Below, in pieces: positions 5,626 to 12,092 of a stretch of 12,092 nt of DNA. Numbering within the stretch: position 1 is the stretch's first letter; the number at the start of each line of letters is the position of its first letter. The DNA is from Chloroflexota bacterium (GTDB taxonomy: Bacteria; Chloroflexota; Dehalococcoidia; UBA2979). The stretch covers positions 1-12,092 of the forward strand of contig VGPB01000041.1 of the NCBI GenBank assembly GCA_016875695.1, written 5' to 3'. The notes beneath the pieces are model-generated. The model was not told where the DNA came from. It saw only the letters and a program-made list of their open reading frames with translations, and searched no databases. Made by a program: the position numbers and the translations under genes.

Positions 5626-6723
5626 GTGGTGGGCAAAGCGCCCCAGCAGGCCGCTTCGCAGCGCGGCCAGCGGGCCTCGTTGCGGCTCGAGCACTGGCTG
5701 CTGCTCGGCGTCGTGGGGGTGCTGGCGGCCGCCGCGCTGATCGTCGCGGTCGGCGTCTATCTCACCGAGTACCGCCCGCCGCGCGCGCATGTGCTGCGCG
5801 TCGGCGACACCGACTACGACGCGGGCGAGGTAGCGGGGCGCGCGATGTTCGCGCTGCGCTTCGAGCTGGGCGCGGCGGACCTCAATAAGCCGGAGCAGTT
5901 CGTGGAGCAGGTGCTCGATCGCATCGAGCGCGACCACGTGCTGCGCGAGCGCGCGCCCGCGCTGGTAGGCGCCGTCACGGACGCCGACATCGAGCGCGAG
6001 TTGCGCACCCAGCTGGGCCTGCTGCCGGCGCCGGGCACCCCCGCGCCGGGCGCCGGGCTGCCGTCGATCGCGACGCCGGAGGCCACCGCAACCGCGACGG
6101 CCGCGCCCACGCCGCTGCCGCCGATGACCGCGGACGAACGCGAGGCGTACGCACGCGGGCTGCGCGAGAAGCTGCGCACCATGGGCCTGTCGCGCGCGGA
6201 GTGGGAAGCGGTGCTGACCGCGCAGCTGTTGCAGCGCCGGCTCGAGGAGCGCTTTGTCGCCAAGATCGGCACGAGCGGCCCGCAGCTGCAGCTCGCGCGC
6301 GTGCGCGTCGCCGACGAGGCCACGGCGAACCGGGTGCGGGACCAGCTCGTCGCCGGCGCCGATGTCGCGAAGCTCGCGGCCGAGCAGTCGCTCGACCAGG
6401 CGACGCGGGCGAGCGGCGGCGACCTGGGCTGGCAGCCGGCGGCGCTGTTCGAGGCTAGCGTGCGCGCTGCGGTCGCGAATCTCGGCGCGGGGGGCGTCAC
6501 CGTCGTGCGCAACCGGTGGCTCTTCGACGTGTATCGTGTCACGAACGCCGACGCCGCACGTGCGTACGATGCGGGCGCGGCGGCGCAGCTGGCACAGCGC
6601 TGGGTCGACGAGTGGGTGGCGACAGAGAAGGGCCACCTGCGGATCGAGCGCGACCTGTCGAACGACGAGGAGACGTGGATCCGCGAGCAGGTGGGCGAGC
6701 GGCTGCAGCGGGCGCTGTCGTGA
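5626..6723 (+). CDS. Membrane-anchored SurA/PpiC-like (parvulin-type) protein with degenerate active site
   Basis: A 365-aa protein of the extracytoplasmic chaperone/peptidyl-prolyl isomerase type (SurA, PrsA, PpiC). Seen: a basic N-terminus, one membrane segment at about 24-46 (signal anchor, bulk outside the cell), a SurA-N-like helical part at about 57-133, a Pro/Ala/Thr-rich linker at 134-167, a further helical part to about 215, and a parvulin-like domain at about 220-315 with GADVAKLAAEQS and GGDLGW (264-269). Active parvulins have a histidine in the first strand (SHIL) and another near the end (GYHI). Here those strands read QLQLARVRV and RWLFDVYRV without histidine, so isomerase activity is doubtful and a chaperone or holdase role is more likely. 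Start GTG 5626 follows AGGAGGG (5614-5620). The stop overlaps the hom start by 4 nt (GTGA), implying coupled translation with an amino-acid enzyme it has no obvious link to. Confidence 0.8.
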   Translation: MVGKAPQQAASQRGQRASLRLEHWLLLGVVGVLAAAALIVAVGVYLTEYRPPRAHVLRVGDTDYDAGEVAGRAMFALRFELGAADLNKPEQFVEQVLDRIERDHVLRERAPALVGAVTDADIERELRTQLGLLPAPGTPAPGAGLPSIATPEATATATAAPTPLPPMTADEREAYARGLREKLRTMGLSRAEWEAVLTAQLLQRRLEERFVAKIGTSGPQLQLARVRVADEATANRVRDQLVAGADVAKLAAEQSLDQATRASGGDLGWQPAALFEASVRAAVANLGAGGVTVVRNRWLFDVYRVTNADAARAYDAGAAAQLAQRWVDEWVATEKGHLRIERDLSNDEETWIREQVGERLQRALS

Positions 6724-8015
6724 GCGCGGTGGGCGTGGCGCTGCTCGGCGCGGGGAACGTCGGCGGCGGCGTGATCGCCGCGCTGGGCGCGGGCGGCTCG
6801 CGCTACACGGCGACCGTGGGGCGACCGCTGGAGTTGCGCCACGTGCTCGTGCGCGACAGCGCGCGCGCGCGTCCGGGCATCGGCGCGGCGGCGGTCACCA
6901 CCGACATCGCGACTGTGCTCGGCGACCCGGCGGTCGCCGTCGTCGTCGAGGTGATGGGCGGCGAGGAGCCCGCGCGCGACTACATCGCGCGCGCGCTCGC
7001 GGCGCGCCGGCACGTCGTCACGGCGAACAAGGAGGTGATGGCGAAGCACGGCGCGTCGTTGCTCGCGCTCGCGGAGCAGCACGGCGTGAGCCTGCGCTAC
7101 GAGGCGGCGGTGGGCGGCGGCATTCCGATCATCAGCCCGCTGTCGCGCGACCTGCTGGCGAACGAGCTCACGGCGATCACCGCGATCATCAACGGCACGA
7201 CGAACTACATGCTCACCGGCATGGCGCGCGACGGCGTCGACTACGCGCAAGCGCTCGCCGAGGCACAGCGGCTCGGCTACGCGGAGCCGGATCCGAGCGC
7301 CGACGTCGAAGGCATCGATGCCGCGTATAAGCTCGCGATCTTGTGCGGGCTCGCGTTCCACGTGGCCGTCGCGCCGGAGGACGTGGCGCGCAGCGGAATT
7401 ACGCGGCTCGGCGCGCGCGACTTCCGCTACGCGCGCGAGCTCGGCTACGCGATCAAGCTGCTCGCCAGCGGTCGGGTCGTCGATGGGGGGCTGGTGGCGT
7501 CGGTGCAGCCGACGTTCGTGGCGCTGGACGAGCCGCTCGCGCGCGTGGACGGCGTGCTCAACGCGGTGCAGATCGAGGGCGACCTTGTGGACCGAGTGCT
7601 GTTCGAGGGGTCGGGCGCGGGGCCCGGCCCGACGGCCAGCGCCGTGCTGGCCGACGTGCTCGACATCGCGCGCGACATCGTCGTGGGGCGCCCACCGGGA
7701 GCGGCGGTGACGCCGCGGCCGGTGGCGGTGCACGCGCCGGGCGCGGCGCGCGCGCGCTACTACCTGCGGCTGACGGTGGTCGACCGCCCGCGCGTGTTGG
7801 CGCGCATCAGCGGCGTGCTCGGCGATCACGAGATCAGCATCGCGTCGGTGATTCAGGCGGAGACGGACGAGCACGCGCGCACGGCGGAGCTGGTGATCAC
7901 CACGCACCAGGCGCCGGGGAGCGCGATCGCGGCGGCGCTGGAAGTGATCCGCGTGCTCGACGTGGTCGTGGAGGTGGGCAACGTGCTGCCGATGGTCGGG
8001 GGCGCGCGCGCATGA
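6720..8015 (+). CDS. hom: Homoserine dehydrogenase with C-terminal ACT domain
   Basis: A 431-aa cytoplasmic enzyme that reduces aspartate semialdehyde to homoserine with NAD(P)H, at the branch point to threonine and methionine. Seen: nucleotide-binding motif GAGNVGGG at residues 10-17; VEVMGG and TANKEVMAKHG; the substrate-site motif NGTTNYML from residue 158; GYAEPDPSADVEGIDAAYKL with catalytic-type Asp200 and Lys204; and from about residue 347 an ACT domain (YYLRLTVVDRPRVLARISGVL) that in this family usually gives feedback control by threonine. Length and order match the monofunctional bacterial form. I chose GTG 6720 because it overlaps the upstream stop by 4 nt and places the Rossmann strand at the N-terminus. 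Its stop overlaps the next start (ATGA 8012-8015). thrC is two genes on; homoserine kinase is not seen. Confidence 0.97.
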   Translation: MSAVGVALLGAGNVGGGVIAALGAGGSRYTATVGRPLELRHVLVRDSARARPGIGAAAVTTDIATVLGDPAVAVVVEVMGGEEPARDYIARALAARRHVVTANKEVMAKHGASLLALAEQHGVSLRYEAAVGGGIPIISPLSRDLLANELTAITAIINGTTNYMLTGMARDGVDYAQALAEAQRLGYAEPDPSADVEGIDAAYKLAILCGLAFHVAVAPEDVARSGITRLGARDFRYARELGYAIKLLASGRVVDGGLVASVQPTFVALDEPLARVDGVLNAVQIEGDLVDRVLFEGSGAGPGPTASAVLADVLDIARDIVVGRPPGAAVTPRPVAVHAPGAARARYYLRLTVVDRPRVLARISGVLGDHEISIASVIQAETDEHARTAELVITTHQAPGSAIAAALEVIRVLDVVVEVGNVLPMVGGARA

Positions 8016-9037
8016 CGTCCGAGGCGGAGGTGCTGTCGGCGTGGGCGACGGAGGAGCTCGCGCGGGCGAGCGCGCGCCTCGATGCGCTGGCGCGGGAGGT
8101 GGTGCAGCTGCAGGCGGTGGTGCTGGAGCAGCGCGAGCAGGCCGAAGCGCTGCGCCAGGCGCTCGCGACCGTCGAGGGCCGCACGCGGCGGCAGGAGGGC
8201 GGCCGTGACGCCGCGCTCGGGCTGGGGCTGCAGCTCGCAGCGTTCGACGAGCGGCTGTACGAGGAGGCGGCGCTGCGGCGCGACCAGGCCGTGTCGCTGG
8301 AGCATCAGCAGCGCGCGCTCGGCGAGCAGCTGCAACAGCTCGAGCGCGTGGGCGAGGTGTTCGACGAGCGGCTGCGCGCGATGGAGCTGGCGGTCGTGGC
8401 CGTCGCGGAGCGCCAGCAGCAGTTGGCAGCGGAGGTGTCCGGGCGGCGCGAGCGCGACCGGCAGCTCGGCGACCGCCAGGAAGCGCTGGCGGAGCGCATC
8501 GGCGCGGTGGCGACGCTCGCGCAGCGCGCGGCGGACGACGTGGTGCCGTACGCGGTGGCGCTGCCGCGCGTCGAGCTGGTGCTGCGCACGCTGGACGCGC
8601 GCACTTCGGATCAGTCGCGCGCGCAGGAGCGCGCGAACGAAGAGCTGCGCGTGGTGCGCGGACTCGCGGATCGCGAGGTGGTGTTCGTGGAGCTGTTCGA
8701 TCAGCTACGCGCGCTGCGGTTGCAGCTCGAGGAGCGATTACGCACGTTTGAGGAGCGCAGCGAGCTGCTGGAGCGGACGACGGCGGGCAGCGTCGATCAG
8801 CGCGTGTTGCTCGGCGAGCACGTGCGCACGCTCGAAGTGCGCATCGAGCAGCTCACGCGCAACGGGGAGCTGCAGCGGCAGGCGCTGCTGGACCACTTTC
8901 GGCGCATGAGCGAGGCGGCGGAGGAGGCGAACCGGCGCGCGGCGGAGGAGCTGGCGCGGCAGGCGCGAGCGGACCGCGAGCTGCTGGTGCGCATGGTCGA
9001 GGGCAGCGAGGTCGTGGCGACCGAGCAGCCGCTGTGA
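8012..9037 (+). CDS. Lysine-free coiled-coil protein of unknown function between hom and thrC
   Basis: Not recognised. Seen: 341 aa, almost wholly Glu, Arg, Gln, Leu and Ala in heptad-like patterns, in two helical parts (about 1-175 and 190-330) parted by a short non-helical stretch near residue 177 (VVPYAVALP). There is no signal peptide, no membrane segment and no nucleotide-binding motif. I find no lysine and no cysteine in the sequence and only one tryptophan, so its positive charge is all arginine. ATG 8012 overlaps the hom stop by 4 nt and thrC starts 31 nt after its end, so it is translated with threonine-pathway enzymes. Coiled-coil proteins align to many unrelated families (SMC, tropomyosin-like), so weak matches mean little. 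It might be a scaffold or cytoskeletal-type rod, or merely a passenger in the operon. That it is a real gene is supported by G/C third positions and tight packing. Confidence 0.85.
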   Translation: MTSEAEVLSAWATEELARASARLDALAREVVQLQAVVLEQREQAEALRQALATVEGRTRRQEGGRDAALGLGLQLAAFDERLYEEAALRRDQAVSLEHQQRALGEQLQQLERVGEVFDERLRAMELAVVAVAERQQQLAAEVSGRRERDRQLGDRQEALAERIGAVATLAQRAADDVVPYAVALPRVELVLRTLDARTSDQSRAQERANEELRVVRGLADREVVFVELFDQLRALRLQLEERLRTFEERSELLERTTAGSVDQRVLLGEHVRTLEVRIEQLTRNGELQRQALLDHFRRMSEAAEEANRRAAEELARQARADRELLVRMVEGSEVVATEQPL

Positions 9038-9068
9038 GCGCCGGGCCGCCGGTGAGCGTGGGTCTGCT

Positions 9069-10127
9069 GTGAACGAGGGGCGCTTCATCCTCGAGCGCTA
9101 CGCGGCGCTGCTGCCGGTGACCGCGACGACGCCGCGGGTGACGCTGGGCGAGGGCGGCACGCCGCTCATGCGCTCGCGCGTGCTGGAGCGCGAGCTCGGG
9201 CTCGGGGCGTTGTACTTCAAGCTCGAGTTCACGAACCCGACGGGCTCGTTCAAGGACCGCGGCATGGTGCTCGCGGCGGCGAAGGCCGTCGAGGCGGGCG
9301 CCGAGACGCTGCTGTGCGCGTCGACCGGCAACACCTCGGCTTCCGCAGCGGCCTATGCGGCGCGGTACGGGTTGCGCGCGGTCGTGGTGGTGCCCGCGGG
9401 GCGCATCGCGGCGGGCAAGCTCGCGCAGGCGATTGCGCACGGTGCGGAGATCGTGGCGATCGACGGCTCGTTCGACGACGCGCTGCGTATCGCGCGTGAG
9501 CTGGCGTCGCGGCCGGGGGTCGCGCTGGTCAACTCGGTCAACCCGTACCGCATCGAGGGGCAGAAGACGGCGGCGTTCGAGATCGTGGACGAGCTCGGCA
9601 CGGCGCCTGACGTGCTGTGCATCCCGGTGGGCAACGCGGGCAACATCACGGCGTACTGGCGCGGCTTCTGTGAGTACCGCCAGCGGGAGCGCGCCGCCAC
9701 GCGGCCGCGCATGTGGGGGTTCCAGGCCGCGGGCGCAGCGCCGCTGGTGCTCGGCCATCTGGTGAAGCATCCCGAGACGGTGGCGACGGCGATCCGCATC
9801 GGCAACCCCGCGTCGTGGCAGGGGGCGATCGCGGCGCGTGAGGAGTCCGCGGGGCTAATCGCGGCGGTCAGCGACGAGCAGATCCTCGCCGCGTACCGCC
9901 GGCTCGCCGCCGAGGAGGGCGTGTTCTGCGAGCCTGCCTCGGCGGCGTCGGTGGCGGGGCTGATCGCGCAGGCGGCCGCGGGCGCCACGCTCCGCGGGCT
10001 GACCGCCGTGTGCGTGATCACGGGCGCCGGGCTGAAGGATCCCGACACCGCGCTCACCGTCGAGGCGGTGCGCCACGAGGTGCCCGCCGACCTCGCGGCA
10101 GTCGAGCGAGCGCTAGGCTGGCGCTGA
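9069..10127 (+). CDS. thrC: Threonine synthase
   Basis: A 352-aa PLP enzyme (fold-type II) that converts O-phosphohomoserine to threonine and phosphate, the last step of threonine synthesis. Seen: LGEGGTPL at residues 26-33; KLEFTNPTGSFKDRG with the PLP-binding Lys62; STGNTSASAAAYAARYG, which holds the cofactor ring; the phosphate-binding loop PVGNAGNI; FCEPASAAS; and VITGAGLKDPD near the C-terminus. The length fits the short threonine-synthase class without the long N-terminal domain of the E. coli enzyme. Start GTG 9069 begins just before the conserved N-terminal helix; no strong ribosome-binding site is visible, so translation may depend on ribosomes leaving the coiled-coil gene 31 nt upstream. 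With hom it supplies two of the three steps from aspartate semialdehyde to threonine. No terminator is obvious in the 91-nt gap that follows. Confidence 0.97.
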   Translation: MNEGRFILERYAALLPVTATTPRVTLGEGGTPLMRSRVLERELGLGALYFKLEFTNPTGSFKDRGMVLAAAKAVEAGAETLLCASTGNTSASAAAYAARYGLRAVVVVPAGRIAAGKLAQAIAHGAEIVAIDGSFDDALRIARELASRPGVALVNSVNPYRIEGQKTAAFEIVDELGTAPDVLCIPVGNAGNITAYWRGFCEYRQRERAATRPRMWGFQAAGAAPLVLGHLVKHPETVATAIRIGNPASWQGAIAAREESAGLIAAVSDEQILAAYRRLAAEEGVFCEPASAASVAGLIAQAAAGATLRGLTAVCVITGAGLKDPDTALTVEAVRHEVPADLAAVERALGWR

Positions 10128-10162
10128 GCGCGCGCGGCCGGGCGGGGAGCGCGCGGCCTCGT

Positions 10163-10170
10163 GCTACGAT
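10163..10170 (+). promoter_or_regulatory. Possible extended -10 promoter of folE
   Basis: TGC-TACGAT (10163-10165 overlapping into 10165-10170) resembles an extended -10 box, about 49 nt before the folE start and after the largest gap since rpsF. No good -35 is seen, as is usual for extended -10 promoters. Confidence 0.35.
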
Positions 10171-10218
10171 CGAGCCTCTGCCGCGCTGCGGGCGCGGCTC
10201 CAGTATGAGGTCCCGCCC

Positions 10219-10812
10219 GTGACCAGCCTGCCATCCACCACCGAGGCCACGATGGACCAGGACGCGCTGGAACGCATCGTGCGCGAGCTGATCGTGGCCG
10301 TCGGCGAGGACCCTGCGCGCGACGGCCTGCGCGACACGCCGCGGCGCATCGCGTCGATGTACCGTGAGCTGTTCGAGGGGTTGCAGCAGGACCCGGTTGC
10401 CGCGCTGTCGGTGGGCTTCGAGGAAGCGCACGACGAGCTGGTGGTGCTGCGCGAGATCCCGTTCTACTCGATGTGTGAGCATCACTTCATGCCGTTCCAC
10501 GGGCAGGCGCACGTGGGCTACCTGCCGGACGGGCGCATCGTGGGGCTGTCGAAAATCGCGCGCGCGGTCGAGATCTTCGCGCGGCGTCCGCAGGTGCAGG
10601 AGCGGCTGACGGACCAGATCGCGGAGACGATCGAGCGAGTGCTGGGCGCGCGCGGTGTGGGGGTGGTGATCGAGGCAGAGCACCTGTGCATGACGGCGCG
10701 CGGGGTGCGCAAGCCGGGGGCGACGATGGTCACCTCCGCGATGCGCGGGCGCTTCCGCGACGACGCCAACACGCGTCAAGAGTTCCTGGGGCTGATCCGG
10801 CCGCCGCAGTGA
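10219..10812 (+). CDS. folE: GTP cyclohydrolase I (type IA)
   Basis: A 197-aa enzyme that converts GTP to 7,8-dihydroneopterin triphosphate, the first step of folate (and pterin) synthesis. Seen: GLRDTPRRIASMY at residues 36-48; the zinc-site motif SMCEHHFMPFHG with Cys86 and His89; GLSKIARAVEIFARRPQVQE; and EAEHLCMTARGV with the third zinc ligand Cys157; then a conserved C-terminal TSAMRGRF. All catalytic and zinc residues are present, so this is the zinc-dependent IA form. GTG 10219 has GAGG at 10207-10210; ATG 10252 (residue 12) has GAGG at 10243-10246 and is an equally good start, since the first eleven residues are not conserved. The next gene can start at a GTG overlapping the stop, so folE and the glycosyltransferase probably share a transcript. 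Folate made through this route feeds the GlyA reaction upstream. Confidence 0.97.
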   Translation: MTSLPSTTEATMDQDALERIVRELIVAVGEDPARDGLRDTPRRIASMYRELFEGLQQDPVAALSVGFEEAHDELVVLREIPFYSMCEHHFMPFHGQAHVGYLPDGRIVGLSKIARAVEIFARRPQVQERLTDQIAETIERVLGARGVGVVIEAEHLCMTARGVRKPGATMVTSAMRGRFRDDANTRQEFLGLIRPPQ

Positions 10813-10844
10813 CGACCACCCTACTCGGGGAGCGAGCTGCCAGG

Positions 10845-12092
10845 ATGCCGCTGCGCGTGGCCATGCTGGCGCTGCACACGTCGCCGCTCGCCGCGCTCGG
10901 GGGGCGCGAGACGGGCGGCATGAACGTGTACGTGCGTCACGTCGCGCGCGAGCTCGCGCGGGCGGGCGTCGGGGTGGATGTGTTCACGCGCCGCACGGAT
11001 GCGCATGCGCCGGAGGTCGTGCCGCTGGACGCCGCCGAGGCCGGCGGGGCCGGCGAGGCGGGCGCGCGGCTCGTGCACGTGGTGGCGGGGCCCGCCGAGC
11101 GACTCGAGAAGGAGGCCCTGCCGCCGCTCGTCGAGGAGTTCGCGGACGGCGTCTACGCGTTCGCGCAGTGCGAGGGCCGCGCGTACGACGTGGTGCACTC
11201 GCACTACTGGCTCGCGGTGGAGGCGGGGGCGCTGCTCGCACGGCGCTGGGGCGTGCCGCACGTCGCGATGTTCCACACGCTCGGCGACGTGAAGCTGCGC
11301 GCGCGCGCGTCAGAGCGCGAGCCCGCGGTGCGGCTGGAGGCCGAGCGGCGGCTGGTGCACGAGGTCGATTGCATCGTCGCGGCGACGGAGCACGAGCGGC
11401 AGTTGCTGCGGCAGCTGTATCGCGTGCCGCCGGCGCACGTGCGGGTTATCCCGCTGGGCGTGGATCGCGAGCAGTTCCGGCCGCGCGACCGCGCGGCGGC
11501 GCGCGCGCGCGTGGCCATGCCCGAGAGCATGGCGGCGGACGCGCCGGTCGTGCTCGCGGTGGGGCGGCTGGAGCCGCTCAAGGGGCTCGACATCCTGATC
11601 GTCGCGCTCGCGGAGATGACGGTGCGCGACGCGCAGCTGCTGATCGCGGGCGGCGATAAGCGAGCGGCGGCGGAGGTCGCGCGGCTGCGCGCGGTCGCGG
11701 CGGGCGCCGGCGTGGGGGAGCGCGTGCACTTCCTCGGTGCGGTCCCGCACGAGGCGCTCCCGGCGTACTACAACGCGGCGGACGTGGTGGCGGTGCCGTC
11801 CTTCTACGAGTCGTTCGGACTGGTGGCGGTGGAGGCGCTGGCCTCCGGTGTGCCGGTGGTGGCGTCGCGCGTTGGCGGGCTGACGACGACGGTGGCCGAC
11901 GGTCGCACGGGGTACCTGATTCCGTGGCGGTGTCCGGGGCCGTTCGCGGAGAAGCTGGACTTGCTGCTGGGCAACGCGGCGCTGTGCGCGGCGCTGGGGC
12001 GCGCGGGGGCCGAGGCGATGGCGCCCTTCGCCTGGCCGGCGATCGCGGCCGCGCTGCGCGAGCTCTTCGCAGCGCTTGCCGCGGCGGCGGAG
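10845..12092 (+). CDS. GT4 glycosyltransferase, MshA / sucrose-phosphate-synthase type (3' end beyond window)
   Basis: A retaining GT-B glycosyltransferase of family 4. Seen over 416 codons without a stop: N-terminal VAMLALHTSP and GGMNVYVRHVARELARAG (the donor/acceptor loop typical of MshA and sucrose-phosphate synthases); DVFTRRT; YDVVHSHYWLA; FHTLGDVK; the C-domain start VLAVGRLEPLKGLDIL; LLIAGGDK; and the nucleotide-sugar motif YESFGLVAVEALASGVPVVAS with both acidic positions. MshA makes the first mycothiol intermediate from UDP-GlcNAc and inositol phosphate in Actinobacteria. Similar proteins occur in bacteria without mycothiol, so substrate is open. ATG 10845 gives the family-like N-terminus; GTG 10809, in frame and overlapping the folE stop (GTGA), would add 12 residues and couple the two genes, with GGGGAG at 10827-10832 serving the inner start. 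Close to its full length at the window edge. Confidence 0.92.
   Translation, partial: MPLRVAMLALHTSPLAALGGRETGGMNVYVRHVARELARAGVGVDVFTRRTDAHAPEVVPLDAAEAGGAGEAGARLVHVVAGPAERLEKEALPPLVEEFADGVYAFAQCEGRAYDVVHSHYWLAVEAGALLARRWGVPHVAMFHTLGDVKLRARASEREPAVRLEAERRLVHEVDCIVAATEHERQLLRQLYRVPPAHVRVIPLGVDREQFRPRDRAAARARVAMPESMAADAPVVLAVGRLEPLKGLDILIVALAEMTVRDAQLLIAGGDKRAAAEVARLRAVAAGAGVGERVHFLGAVPHEALPAYYNAADVVAVPSFYESFGLVAVEALASGVPVVASRVGGLTTTVADGRTGYLIPWRCPGPFAEKLDLLLGNAALCAALGRAGAEAMAPFAWPAIAAALRELFAALAAAAE

Noticed and set aside
3847..6636. A 929-residue open frame on the minus strand, and another of 697 residues at 5814-7907
   Set aside because: They run antisense to rpsF, ssb, rpsR and hom, are rich in Arg/His/Ala without any family motif, and are open only because stop codons are rare in GC-rich DNA.
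9052..9072. Six-codon frame (GTG to TGA) just before thrC, as a leader peptide
   Set aside because: It contains no threonine or isoleucine codons and no attenuator stem follows; it is likely chance.
10127..10160. Two near copies of GCGCGCGGCC between thrC and folE, as a repeat or terminator
   Set aside because: They are direct, not inverted, and short GC-only repeats are expected by chance in this base composition.

Overview
The window is 12.1 kb of very GC-rich bacterial chromosome carrying mostly housekeeping genes with strong G/C bias at third codon positions, GTG and TTG starts, and several 4-bp gene overlaps. No mobile element, CRISPR array, tRNA or rRNA is visible. Gene content and protein style (C-type zinc-binding S18, a signal-anchored parvulin-like protein next to homoserine dehydrogenase, a short SSB ending DDLPF, an MshA-like glycosyltransferase) suggest a high-GC member of the Chloroflexota, perhaps Dehalococcoidia-like. 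This is an inference; an actinobacterial or other high-GC lineage is not excluded.

Left part (1-3900): the 3' end of a ComF-type phosphoribosyltransferase whose reading frame is broken; a PfkB/FruK-family sugar-phosphate kinase; glyA (serine hydroxymethyltransferase), closed by a perfect 30-nt palindrome; a small minus-strand gene for a probable secreted protein, convergent with glyA; and, divergent from it, a short Tag-like DNA glycosylase. Three of these five genes (comF remnant, the minus-strand gene and the glycosylase) need a frame change to be read as whole proteins. Either this stretch has decayed or the assembly is poor here.

Middle part (3927-10127): a recognisable sigma-70-type promoter (TTGACC, 18 bp, TATACT) precedes rpsF-ssb-rpsR, followed without an obvious terminator by a membrane-anchored parvulin-like protein with degenerate active site, homoserine dehydrogenase (hom), a lysine-free coiled-coil protein of unknown function, and threonine synthase (thrC). 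The last four genes are tightly packed (overlaps of 4 nt, 4 nt, then a 31-nt gap), so ribosomal/DNA-maintenance genes and threonine biosynthesis may share one transcript. The homoserine kinase needed between hom and thrC is not in the window.

Right part (10128-12092): a new unit with a plausible -10 element, folE (GTP cyclohydrolase I) and a GT4 glycosyltransferase of the MshA/sucrose-phosphate-synthase type, which runs off the window.

I see no obvious new defence or mobile system. The best candidates for something undescribed are the coiled-coil protein embedded between hom and thrC, the active-site-less parvulin-like protein coupled to hom, and the Tag-like glycosylase lacking the usual zinc-ligand N-terminus and catalytic-pocket glutamate.
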